DNA of 64,000 nt. Origin: JBKBUF01 sp046290815. GTDB lineage: Bacteria; Bacteroidota; Bacteroidia; Cytophagales; Cytophagaceae. Made by a program: the position numbers and the translations under genes. The notes under the pieces were generated by a model, which searched no databases, had not been told where the DNA came from, and saw nothing but the letters and a program-made list of their open reading frames with translations. The stretch's first letter is position 1, and the number at the start of each line of letters is the position of its first letter. Shown piece by piece: positions 53,455 through 61,296 of this stretch. The stretch lies in NCBI GenBank assembly GCA_046290815.1, contig JBKBUF010000015.1, forward strand, positions 48,127-112,126, written 5' to 3'.

Positions 53455-55338
53455 TTATTTAACAATTACTTTTTCAAAGAAATAATTATCGTCAAGCTTA
53501 ATTCGTAAAATATACAACCCTTTACTAAGGTCGGCAGTAGAAATTATTCCTATTTGACTTAGCTTTCGAACTTCTATACCATTCAAGTCCATCAGCACAC
53601 CTTCCTGAAGATTTTTGCTTGCAGAGATATAAAGCAGATCCTGGGTTGGATTAGGAAAAACCTTGTAATTGTGAATCACGCTCTTGTCAGAAAAACCAGT
53701 AATAGTTGAATAGATTATACTTTCAGTAGTGTTAGTGAATATAGGCTCGTTATAATCAAAATATATACCTGCTCTATTCCTTATCATTTCCCCTTCTCCA
53801 ATACCCGATTTGGCACGAATGGTAAACCTAAAATACCCGTGACTTAATGGCTCGTTTGTAAGTGAATCAACTAAATTTATGTTTGCAAAAATTACTGTCA
53901 ATACCCGTTTATTTAAACTCAAAAAGTAATTATGGCTAGCATTCACAACCTTTAACGTCTGCAAATCCAAATTAAAATCAATAGAATCTTTTAAAACTAC
54001 AGTATAAGCAGTATCTGATCCGGTATTTTGAAATCGAATTGTATAATCCAAAAGCGAAGAACCAAAAATATATTCTCGAATCTTTGGATATGCATCCACT
54101 AATTTATCATTTGGGTCATATGAATTTACTAAAACACTATTAACAGAATCAGCAGCAATAAGAGTGTTGTTATTAGTTTCCGAATATATTCTGATATAAT
54201 TCCTTAAAATCTGACCCATTGGAACTGCTTGTGGGATATCATATGAAGAATAAAGTCTTATTGTGTCTCCAGGCTGCAATAAAATCGATTCCCATACAGT
54301 TAGTTTTAAATTAATGTCATACCTACCGGAATGTGAGGCATCTACTAATTCAATTCTCTCATCATCCACCAAAACCTCAGCTCTTATCTTTTTTACTTCT
54401 GGTCCGGTATTGGTAATACTGGCATAAATTAAATAAGGAATTCCAGGCCTGGCTCTCATAGCCAATAAACTGAGTTGTACATCTTCATGTAAAGTATTAT
54501 ATATGCCGAAATTTTTATTTATTGAGTTTCCTATTACAACATCCGATTCTGTTTCGGTTGTATTTGAATAATAGAAAGGTAGGACTATTTTTATTCTATA
54601 ACTCCCGTCAGCCACATAATACCAATAACGCCCATCCCGATTTGTAAAAACTACATTATTCCCTACAAATAACTTAACATTGGGTATCCCGGATTCATTT
54701 TCATCCATGATTCCATTTTTATTTATATCATCAAACACAAATCCACTTATCATTTTACTATTAGGACATGGCTCAATGATAAAAAAAACGGTATCATAAT
54801 CAATAATACAGTTTGAACTAGTTGCCCGATATGTAAAAATTACTAATCCACTATTGATCTCACTTGTAGAAAATGAATAAAAGGGGGCAAGGGAACTATC
54901 AGATAGAATCCCATCAGATATTGCCTTCCATTCAATTCTTGCATCCGAATGAATGGATGAGATTTTTTGATTCAATTGCACACCAGGTGGGCACAAAAAT
55001 AATACGTCCTCAAGAGAAGACATTGTTAATTCAGAAATTAAAGTAATGGAATCCTTACTTAAACATCCATCCTCATCTACAACTTCTAAAGTATAAGTTG
55101 TTGGTTTAGCATCCCAATGGTGTATTGATATAGAATTAAAATCTGAAATTACCTGGTTTTGCTTCTTCCACGCAAAATTTGCCCCAGGATATGTTTTGGC
55201 CTTCAGATTTATCCAATTGCAATACGAAACAGTATCAGAAGTTTTATTAAGTATTTCGGCAGCATCTTTACATTGTCCGAAAAGTATAACCGTTATATGT
55301 AATAATGGTATTAAAATTTTAAGAAATTTACCTTGCAT
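53455..55338 (-). CDS. T9SS type A cargo protein with SdrD-B-like and DUF7619-like domains
   Basis: 627 residues. Signal peptide (LIPLLHITVILFGQ), Ig-like segments, an SdrD-B/Cna-B-like domain near residues 197-275 (GFVFDDINKNGIMDENESG), and a conserved domain with SYDPNDKLVDAYP, YTIRFQNTGSDTAYTVVLKD and AGIYFDYNEPIFTN, seen in many Bacteroidota cargo proteins. The sorting domain begins YKVFPNPTQDLLYI and ends FEKVIVK. It is likely a surface structural protein. It follows the thioredoxin-like gene by 33 bases and may be the last gene of the downstream operon. Confidence 0.87.
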   Translation of the reverse strand: MQGKFLKILIPLLHITVILFGQCKDAAEILNKTSDTVSYCNWINLKAKTYPGANFAWKKQNQVISDFNSISIHHWDAKPTTYTLEVVDEDGCLSKDSITLISELTMSSLEDVLFLCPPGVQLNQKISSIHSDARIEWKAISDGILSDSSLAPFYSFSTSEINSGLVIFTYRATSSNCIIDYDTVFFIIEPCPNSKMISGFVFDDINKNGIMDENESGIPNVKLFVGNNVVFTNRDGRYWYYVADGSYRIKIVLPFYYSNTTETESDVVIGNSINKNFGIYNTLHEDVQLSLLAMRARPGIPYLIYASITNTGPEVKKIRAEVLVDDERIELVDASHSGRYDINLKLTVWESILLQPGDTIRLYSSYDIPQAVPMGQILRNYIRIYSETNNNTLIAADSVNSVLVNSYDPNDKLVDAYPKIREYIFGSSLLDYTIRFQNTGSDTAYTVVLKDSIDFNLDLQTLKVVNASHNYFLSLNKRVLTVIFANINLVDSLTNEPLSHGYFRFTIRAKSGIGEGEMIRNRAGIYFDYNEPIFTNTTESIIYSTITGFSDKSVIHNYKVFPNPTQDLLYISASKNLQEGVLMDLNGIEVRKLSQIGIISTADLSKGLYILRIKLDDNYFFEKVIVK

Positions 55339-55371
55339 AAGGATGAAATTATGGCATAATATAGAAAAATA

Positions 55372-55740
55372 TTACTTTAGTATGAATATGTTTTCATTAT
55401 CACTTAGAAAACTTTTAGCAGCGTTCATCTTATTAAATATATCAAAACTCAGGGCAATAAAAGGCATTTCCGGCCTATGAACCTTGATCTTTTTGTACAG
55501 CATAGGTACATCATCACGACATGGCATACATTCCACCATCCAGCAAAAAACAAGAATATCCCTGCCCTTAAACTCAGAATAGGAATGAACGCTATCTTCG
55601 AAATCAAATAAAGGAAGCGTATCTAAAGGTGTCAGTCTTGCGACATTTTTATAGGCAGCGGGATTATAGCCGGTAGTATTTCGTTCAATTGTGCAGGAAG
55701 CTACAATAGTTATAATAATAAAAAACTGAATTCTTTTCAT
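55372..55740 (-). CDS. Lipoprotein with truncated thioredoxin (TlpA)-like fold
   Basis: 122 residues. Lipobox near ITIVASC suggests lipid anchoring at Cys16. The thioredoxin-like part shows a CxxC in WMVECMPCRDDVPML, flanked by ILVFCW and FIALSFDIFNK. TlpA/ResA proteins run about 40 residues further and include a cis-Pro strand before the last helix; here the stop follows soon after the helix that comes after FIALSFD. The following gene starts 33 bases on, so no continuation exists. It may be a degenerate or minimal member. It lies 48 bases from the lipid operon's last gene. Confidence 0.65.
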   Translation of the reverse strand: MKRIQFFIIITIVASCTIERNTTGYNPAAYKNVARLTPLDTLPLFDFEDSVHSYSEFKGRDILVFCWMVECMPCRDDVPMLYKKIKVHRPEMPFIALSFDIFNKMNAAKSFLSDNENIFILK

Positions 55741-55788
55741 TAGAAATTTTCGAATTTAATGTATGCCGTAGTAATCTATGGCCATTTA

Positions 55789-56235
55789 TCATACATTGCT
55801 AGCTTTAACAGATGATTTCATTTTCCAAATAAAAACAAAATTAACAATTAAAAAAACAGGCAGGTAAACAACAAAAAATGTAAACTGTTTTAAATAACTT
55901 ATTAACCTTTCTATATTATGTTCAATTTCCCCTGGTTCATAAAAATCAAACCAATAAAAAAAACCACAAACAGGAATAAGTAAAATAATTCCCACAGCTA
56001 AATGAACAAAAAATATTTCCTGAAACTTTGGCAACGATTTTACTATAACATTAAAAACTGAAGAAAAGACATAAAAAGGAATGAAATGAACCGGAAGGCC
56101 AATTGTAATTAATAGCATTATTTCTCCTAAAGTTACTGTCTGTTTGAAAATAACAGTATATAGAATACCAATACCCGCAGCAAATACCATTGAAAAAATT
56201 GTAACTGATAATGATTTTAGTAAAACTTCTCTCAT
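55789..56235 (-). CDS. Four-helix membrane protein of unknown function
   Basis: 148 residues with four hydrophobic segments (about 10-32, 38-60, 76-97 and 119-140), and no motif that I recognise. The start ATG overlaps the YiiX-like stop by 4 bases (ATGA), a clear sign of translational coupling, so it probably serves the same process. It could anchor or chaperone one of the enzymes. Coding confidence is good; function is unknown. Confidence 0.7.
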   Translation of the reverse strand: MREVLLKSLSVTIFSMVFAAGIGILYTVIFKQTVTLGEIMLLITIGLPVHFIPFYVFSSVFNVIVKSLPKFQEIFFVHLAVGIILLIPVCGFFYWFDFYEPGEIEHNIERLISYLKQFTFFVVYLPVFLIVNFVFIWKMKSSVKASNV

Positions 56236-56906
56236 TTCTTTTCCATTACAGTTACCAATAACTCCGAATCGAATATCGCACCCGGAGAAATCATCATCTC
56301 ATCATAGGGTATATTTTTGCCATATCGCTCTTCCAGTTTTTTCTTCACTATGTCATGACTCAGGTCGTAATAACTTAACTTCTGAAGTTTTCCTACTTCA
56401 AGACCTGTTCCATGTTTATAAACCTTCCAAACCAGCTCAGAGCAATAAATTTTTTCGTCTGACCATTCGAATGTCAGGTCATAATTCTTTCCAAGAAAGG
56501 AAACTGCCATCGCTTTCATCTTTTTCAAAACTTCATCCGTCAAAATCTGATCTGAATTTTTTAATCTCTTAATTATATAATGCCCATTATCACCTTGGGC
56601 AATAAATTTTGACAAAGGAGTTTTCTTTACAGGTTGTACAGCTTCATACACAAAAAATTCATTTCCCTCTTTGAAAATAATTCCACAATGAGAATATAGT
56701 GATTTTGTAGCAAGCTGAATGGCCTTCCCCTGGCCTGAGGTGGAAATCTGAAAAATGATGTCACCGTTTTTTAAGTTACTTACAGAATGAAGTTGATTAG
56801 TTGCAATGCTCCACTTTTTCTCATTTGCTCTATTTGATAACGGAAAAAACAAATAGATTAATAAAATGAAATAAGATAATAAATAGTATTTTAAATTATT
56901 CTTCAT
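56232..56906 (-). CDS. YiiX/YebB-like permuted papain-fold (NlpC/P60-type) enzyme
   Basis: 224 residues. Signal peptide or anchor (LLSYFILLIYLFFPLS), then the YiiX pattern GDIIFQISTSGQGKAIQLAT, catalytic His in YSHCGIIF, Glu in VYEAVQPV, and catalytic Cys in IYCSELVWKVY. This circularly permuted papain fold is shared with lipid acyltransferases/hydrolases of the LRAT type and with amidases. It should act in the periplasm. It lies 16 bases downstream of the acyl-AMP ligase gene, so an acyl-transfer or deacylation role in the operon's pathway is a reasonable inference. Confidence 0.85.
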   Translation of the reverse strand: MKNNLKYYLLSYFILLIYLFFPLSNRANEKKWSIATNQLHSVSNLKNGDIIFQISTSGQGKAIQLATKSLYSHCGIIFKEGNEFFVYEAVQPVKKTPLSKFIAQGDNGHYIIKRLKNSDQILTDEVLKKMKAMAVSFLGKNYDLTFEWSDEKIYCSELVWKVYKHGTGLEVGKLQKLSYYDLSHDIVKKKLEERYGKNIPYDEMMISPGAIFDSELLVTVMEKK

Positions 56907-56922
56907 ATTATAACTTACTATT

Positions 56923-58443
56923 TTATTGCTTTGCTTTTGTATTTACAAGTAAAAATCTAATCAATCCATCATAATCTATCTTGGAATAATGTCTTGGATC
57001 CATAGGTATTTCAAGTACAAATTTAACATTATAACTTATTCCTATTTCCTGCAATTTATTCTTCACTATCTCTTCCCTCACGCCTCTATCCTTCATTATA
57101 ATTAATAAAATCTCACCATCCATTTTAACAATTGTTCCTTTAATCACCCCGGGAATCTTCTTCAATTTATTTTCCCAAATAAAAGGAGCATGCCATTGAT
57201 CATCCTCTTTTATCATGTGTTTCGCCCTTCCGCATAAATAAAGCTTTCCCTCATGATCCAGATATCCTGCATCACCTGTGCGATGCCACACATCCGCCTC
57301 CGTAACAATTTTATTCAACTTCTGAGCCTCTTCATTCCTGAAGTATTGCTTTAAAACATGCTTACCCGAAACTATAATTTCTCCAATCTTTCCTGGTGCA
57401 AGAAAAATACCAATCAGATCCTTTTCATTATTTATAGTAATAGGTCCTTCGGTAATAGGTATAACTTCAACTCTTATTTTATCATATAATTTACCAACAT
57501 ACAATCCTTTGTCTGCTACTGAAGAAACCAAGTCCTCTGCATAAACAGAACTTACAGGTTCCGCCTCTGTGGATCCATACACAATTTTTATTCTGGCCTT
57601 TGGAAAAGAAGTCATTAATTTTTGTGCCTCTTCCGGGAAAACAGGAGCCCCGCCCGTAAATACTTTTTGAAGACCAAGTTCAATTTTATTCTCTATCACA
57701 TAATCTGAAATTTTAAGCAGAAAATAAGGTGATGCTGTTATTCTGCTCACTTTATTTTCCTTTATTGACCTTATCATCCTTTCGGGATCCATCTTCCAGG
57801 GTTTGGAACTTTTAAAATCTGCAATTACAGAAGTACCACCTGTACCCAAGTTAGATAATAAAACTATCGGCAGATTACTTAAATCTGTTTCCGAGGAGGA
57901 TGGATCAATTGTATCGCTCAATGCTTTGAACTGTTCATATAGAAATCCATGTGTTCTTGCGGCAGCTTTAGGAACTCCTGTACTGCCGGTAGTAAAGGTA
58001 AGCAAGGCAATATCATCAGTTTCCACTGCAACAGGTGGAAGAACAGAGTCTCCTGATACAGAAGCTGACAGTACAATTCTTATTTTGCGCAACTCAGAAG
58101 AAAAAAGTGCAAGCAACCTGGCTTTCCATACTCCAATCATTGCCCTACATTCGGCCATTTTGCAGCACTGTTCCAAACGTTTCTTATTTACCCATTCATC
58201 CAAAAATACTGCAGTGGCCCCTATATGGAATACAGCAAGTACAGTTTTATAAAGGTTTATAGACATAGGAACAAATATCAATACCCTGTCTCCTTTCTTG
58301 ATTCCCTTTTTTAATAATCCTGCAGCTGCAAGTTTTACTTCTCTTTCCAATTCTGCATAGCTGATCCTCCTGTTTCCTTCTACCAAAGCTATGGAGTCCG
58401 GAAATTTTAGTGCTGCATCCAGGAAGAGATTTACAATATTCAT
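56923..58443 (-). CDS. Acyl-AMP ligase/acyl-CoA synthetase (ANL superfamily)
   Basis: 506 residues. ATP-binding P-loop LTFTTGSTGVPKAAARTH, substrate-side KVFTGGAPV, YGSTEAEP (motif A5), the RTGDAGYLDHEGKLYLCGR motif (A7-A8), and the C-terminal domain with SKIDYDGLI, whose Lys is the adenylation lysine. It activates a carboxylic acid, most likely a fatty acid, to an acyl-adenylate and then perhaps acyl-CoA. Resemblance to OleC-type ligases is possible but not proven. Its start codon shares one base with the GNAT stop (TAATG). Confidence 0.9.
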   Translation of the reverse strand: MNIVNLFLDAALKFPDSIALVEGNRRISYAELEREVKLAAAGLLKKGIKKGDRVLIFVPMSINLYKTVLAVFHIGATAVFLDEWVNKKRLEQCCKMAECRAMIGVWKARLLALFSSELRKIRIVLSASVSGDSVLPPVAVETDDIALLTFTTGSTGVPKAAARTHGFLYEQFKALSDTIDPSSSETDLSNLPIVLLSNLGTGGTSVIADFKSSKPWKMDPERMIRSIKENKVSRITASPYFLLKISDYVIENKIELGLQKVFTGGAPVFPEEAQKLMTSFPKARIKIVYGSTEAEPVSSVYAEDLVSSVADKGLYVGKLYDKIRVEVIPITEGPITINNEKDLIGIFLAPGKIGEIIVSGKHVLKQYFRNEEAQKLNKIVTEADVWHRTGDAGYLDHEGKLYLCGRAKHMIKEDDQWHAPFIWENKLKKIPGVIKGTIVKMDGEILLIIMKDRGVREEIVKNKLQEIGISYNVKFVLEIPMDPRHYSKIDYDGLIRFLLVNTKAKQ

Positions 58444-59459
58444 TACAACTTAAGTCCGTATAGTGTATAAGATTTATAATATTCTCCCTTATAGTTTACC
58501 GACAATTTTTCCGACGATCCTTCTTTGATATAAAAAGCATGAATCAGACTTTCATATCCATTTACTTTTGCACGCTTTATTACTTCATTCACCATGCAAT
58601 TACCTAAGCCTTTGTATTCTTCGCTAAGATCTCTTGCCATTGTTTTTATGATCAGACATTTCGAAGTGGTATAATAATAATCATGTATACAAAATGTCAA
58701 TCCTTTCATATTACCACTTTTGTCTTCTGCAATCAGAACATACTCAGGATTTATCATTTTATCAATGTATTTGTATTTTTCAAAAAACTGTTCTTTGCTT
58801 ATTGGAGTAAAAAGAAAATTATTCCTGAACACTCTCATTGAGAAATCATATATCTTTTGTAGTTCGTTTTCATAATCACTCAGATTTATATTACGCAACA
58901 AAAGTCCAGACCTGATAAACTCCTCCATTTTTTTATCCGTTCCTTCATCAGCAGTATTTAGATTCCTGTCAATAGAGGAATAATATTTTGCAATCGGCTC
59001 AAACCCGAAACCGGAAAATAAATCATTATAAAAGACGGGATGCTTGGGTTCCATCAGAAATTGTGGCTGGTCATTATGATCCGAAAACCGGTAATCATAC
59101 CATGTGGAACCATTCATGGGACCTATAATATATTCCTTTCCTAATCTTGCCACATATTCCACAGATTTGGATAATAATGCTGAAGCCATTGGCTGTTCAT
59201 TCAGACATTCAAAATTGCCAACACAAACAGCAGGAAAACCATTATAAGACAAATATGGATTGTTGTACAAAGCGACCCTTCCCACGGGTACATCAAATCT
59301 GAATGCAACCCATGCACTTTGAAGAAATTCATAATTAATATTTTCAGCCTGCTTCAAACGGATGCTATGATCTGAATAAATATTGAAAGGCACCTGCAAA
59401 AACATATCAAAATCCGCAGTACCTGGCTTAACTTCTATAATTTTGAAATTCTCTTCCAT
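58443..59459 (-). CDS. GNAT-fold acyltransferase
   Basis: 338 residues. An N-terminal part with DFDMFLQVPFNIYSDH and the phrase IIGPMNGSTWYDYRF, then a GNAT-like C-terminal part (YVLIAEDKSGNMKGLTFCI, DLSEEYKGLGNCMVNEVIKRA and a final strand). Similar proteins are common as unassigned GNATs in Bacteroidota. A cytosolic acyl-CoA-dependent N- or O-acyltransferase is likely. It lies 4 bases after the CTP-kinase-like gene and shares one base with the ligase start, so tight co-translation is expected. The acceptor could be a lipid amine (inference). Confidence 0.8.
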   Translation of the reverse strand: MEENFKIIEVKPGTADFDMFLQVPFNIYSDHSIRLKQAENINYEFLQSAWVAFRFDVPVGRVALYNNPYLSYNGFPAVCVGNFECLNEQPMASALLSKSVEYVARLGKEYIIGPMNGSTWYDYRFSDHNDQPQFLMEPKHPVFYNDLFSGFGFEPIAKYYSSIDRNLNTADEGTDKKMEEFIRSGLLLRNINLSDYENELQKIYDFSMRVFRNNFLFTPISKEQFFEKYKYIDKMINPEYVLIAEDKSGNMKGLTFCIHDYYYTTSKCLIIKTMARDLSEEYKGLGNCMVNEVIKRAKVNGYESLIHAFYIKEGSSEKLSVNYKGEYYKSYTLYGLKL

Positions 59460-59463
59460 ATTT

Positions 59464-60144
59464 TTACAATGAAATCAGATTGAAAATATCAGCAAGCCAT
59501 AGCAATACTATCCCTGACAATGGAATAAACAAATTATCAAATCCGTTTTTGCTAAGTGCTTCAGCAAATGCAGTAACGATTGCATAAAGCAGTGAAAAAA
59601 TAATAAGTACCATTAAAGGAATTTCAACAAAATACAGTAAGCTAATAATAGATATAACATAGGCACTCAAGGCAAATGTCATTGTACCAGCTACTGTCTT
59701 AATATCTTTACAAAAATTCAATCTTGCTTTTCCATACTTTTTTCCAAAGTAAGCTGCCAAAGGATCACAAATGGCAAGTGTAAGGATTGGCAAATGGAAG
59801 TAAATAAGGTTTCCTTTTACACTAAATATTACAAAGGAGCCATACACTGCAACAGGATACAAAATACTTCCATGAGTGATCCTATTAACATCATTGATGG
59901 ACTTTAATAAACGAAAAATTTTACTTGCTACCAGTAGAACAGCAAATGAGCCACAAAGAAATAATACCGACCAATGATTATCTAAATATATCGGAAAAAA
60001 CAATGTGATAATACCTGTAAAAATATGGACCAGTTTCCTGCTTGTCTCTCCCTTTACTCCGGCAAAGTATCTAAGGAATTCCGCCAGGCCGAAAAGTGTA
60101 AGAAAAACAAAGGCAAATAAAAAAATTTTAAGCAACTCGCTCAT
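59464..60144 (-). CDS. Membrane CTP-dependent lipid kinase-like protein (DGK1/VTE5/SEC59 family)
   Basis: 226 residues with six to seven membrane helices. The family marks are GETSRKLVHIFTG near residue 33, AICDPLAAYFGKKYGK near 128, the KTVAGTMTF position of the usual KS-EGS motif, and AEALSKNGFDNLFIPL near the C-terminus. Relatives phosphorylate dolichol, phytol or diacylglycerol with CTP. The substrate here is unknown. Its start overlaps the DUF3419 stop (ATGA). Confidence 0.88.
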   Translation of the reverse strand: MSELLKIFLFAFVFLTLFGLAEFLRYFAGVKGETSRKLVHIFTGIITLFFPIYLDNHWSVLFLCGSFAVLLVASKIFRLLKSINDVNRITHGSILYPVAVYGSFVIFSVKGNLIYFHLPILTLAICDPLAAYFGKKYGKARLNFCKDIKTVAGTMTFALSAYVISIISLLYFVEIPLMVLIIFSLLYAIVTAFAEALSKNGFDNLFIPLSGIVLLWLADIFNLISL

Positions 60145-61229
60145 ATAGTTTTTGATTCAGAAACGAACTGGTTATAGAAAAACCCAAAGTCTTTTTTCCC
60201 TAATTGCTGACAAAGCTCCTTATGATATTCCAGTTTATCAGGATATATCCCTGACATTCTCCTTGGAACCATCAGATTCCAATATGTAAATCTGCTGTTT
60301 TTTTCGCTATGCCTGATGAAAGCTTCACTTAAGCGGGTAAAGGAATCTTTATCTATGTATTCAAAAATATTGCTGAGATTAAATCTGTTGAAATTATGCT
60401 TTTCCAGCAAATCCTGAACAGCACCCTTTTGTACGAAAATCCGATCAATACAAGCCTTAATTTTATAAAAATTTTCTTCACGCAGATAAAAAGGAAGCAA
60501 TGGACTGAATTTTCCGGTAAGAATAAACCTTAGAAAGGGATTATTCTGGCAATAGGCTGATTTGAGATGTCGCTCAGCCTTCATATAAATGTAAGTTGAA
60601 ACAGGAACTTTCACCTCCCTTAAAAACTCCGGATCACGGCCAAATTTACCCATTACAAACTCACTGAAGAAAATTCTGAACAGAAATCTCCACCTTCTAT
60701 TATTCCAATGCTCTTTATAAAATTTTTCCTGTAATGCTTCCGGTTTTATTTCAAACAACTGATTGATTCTTTTCTCCGAATGAATCAGGGGCAAGATGTA
60801 ATTACTAAAAAACAAAAAATATCTCTCAAACTTACCGGAATAAATAAGCCCCTTACCGATTTGGCTTTCATTTTTATCCCAATAATCCCTTGAGTCCTGG
60901 CTTAATTCAGATTTGATTTTATTCCACACTCTAAATCTGTTCTTACTTTCAATGAAGCCAAGTAGCTCCAGGCATTCTGTCTGATCCAGTAGTTTAATTG
61001 CCTGCTTTTTTAATTCAATAAGATGCAATTGAGGCTCACTTATATCAGCAGCTATTATATACTCCGGATTTCCGGTAAGCAATGCAAAGCTATTGTCTCC
61101 ACCTGAACCGACAGAAAGTACTCTGCTTCCCTCCAGATTGCCTAAACCTGACAGCAATACTTCAGGGTCCTCCCAGCAATTGGCATAGCGGATAAAATCA
61201 AATTTGATATTGGATGGCAAATCACTCAT
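60141..61229 (-). CDS. DUF3419 (BtaA-like) SAM 3-amino-3-carboxypropyl transferase
   Basis: 362 residues. Signature start RYANCWEDPEVLLSGL, SAM-binding VLSVGSGGDNSFALLTG, an acidic strand AADISEPQLHLIELK, GKFERYFLFFSNYILPLIHS and the closing SRFTYWNLMVPRRM. BtaA moves the aminocarboxypropyl group of SAM to diacylglycerol, the first step of betaine-lipid (DGTS) synthesis. BtaB, the N-methyltransferase of DGTS, is not encoded here. The homology is good but distant, so the acceptor could differ. Confidence 0.87.
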   Translation of the reverse strand: MSDLPSNIKFDFIRYANCWEDPEVLLSGLGNLEGSRVLSVGSGGDNSFALLTGNPEYIIAADISEPQLHLIELKKQAIKLLDQTECLELLGFIESKNRFRVWNKIKSELSQDSRDYWDKNESQIGKGLIYSGKFERYFLFFSNYILPLIHSEKRINQLFEIKPEALQEKFYKEHWNNRRWRFLFRIFFSEFVMGKFGRDPEFLREVKVPVSTYIYMKAERHLKSAYCQNNPFLRFILTGKFSPLLPFYLREENFYKIKACIDRIFVQKGAVQDLLEKHNFNRFNLSNIFEYIDKDSFTRLSEAFIRHSEKNSRFTYWNLMVPRRMSGIYPDKLEYHKELCQQLGKKDFGFFYNQFVSESKTI

Positions 61230-61260
61230 AAATTTAGTCTCATTTTAACTTTCACCAATA

Positions 61261-61296
61261 CCCAACTCCTTTAACACATTAACTCTTTAACACCCT
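61261..61296. repeat. GTGTTAAAG-type words at the dikinase 3' end
   Basis: Minus-strand words such as GTGTTAAAGAGTTAATGTG overlap the last codons (RVLKS) and stop of the dikinase gene and resemble the decayed end of the 5303-5387 repeat. Confidence 0.55.
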
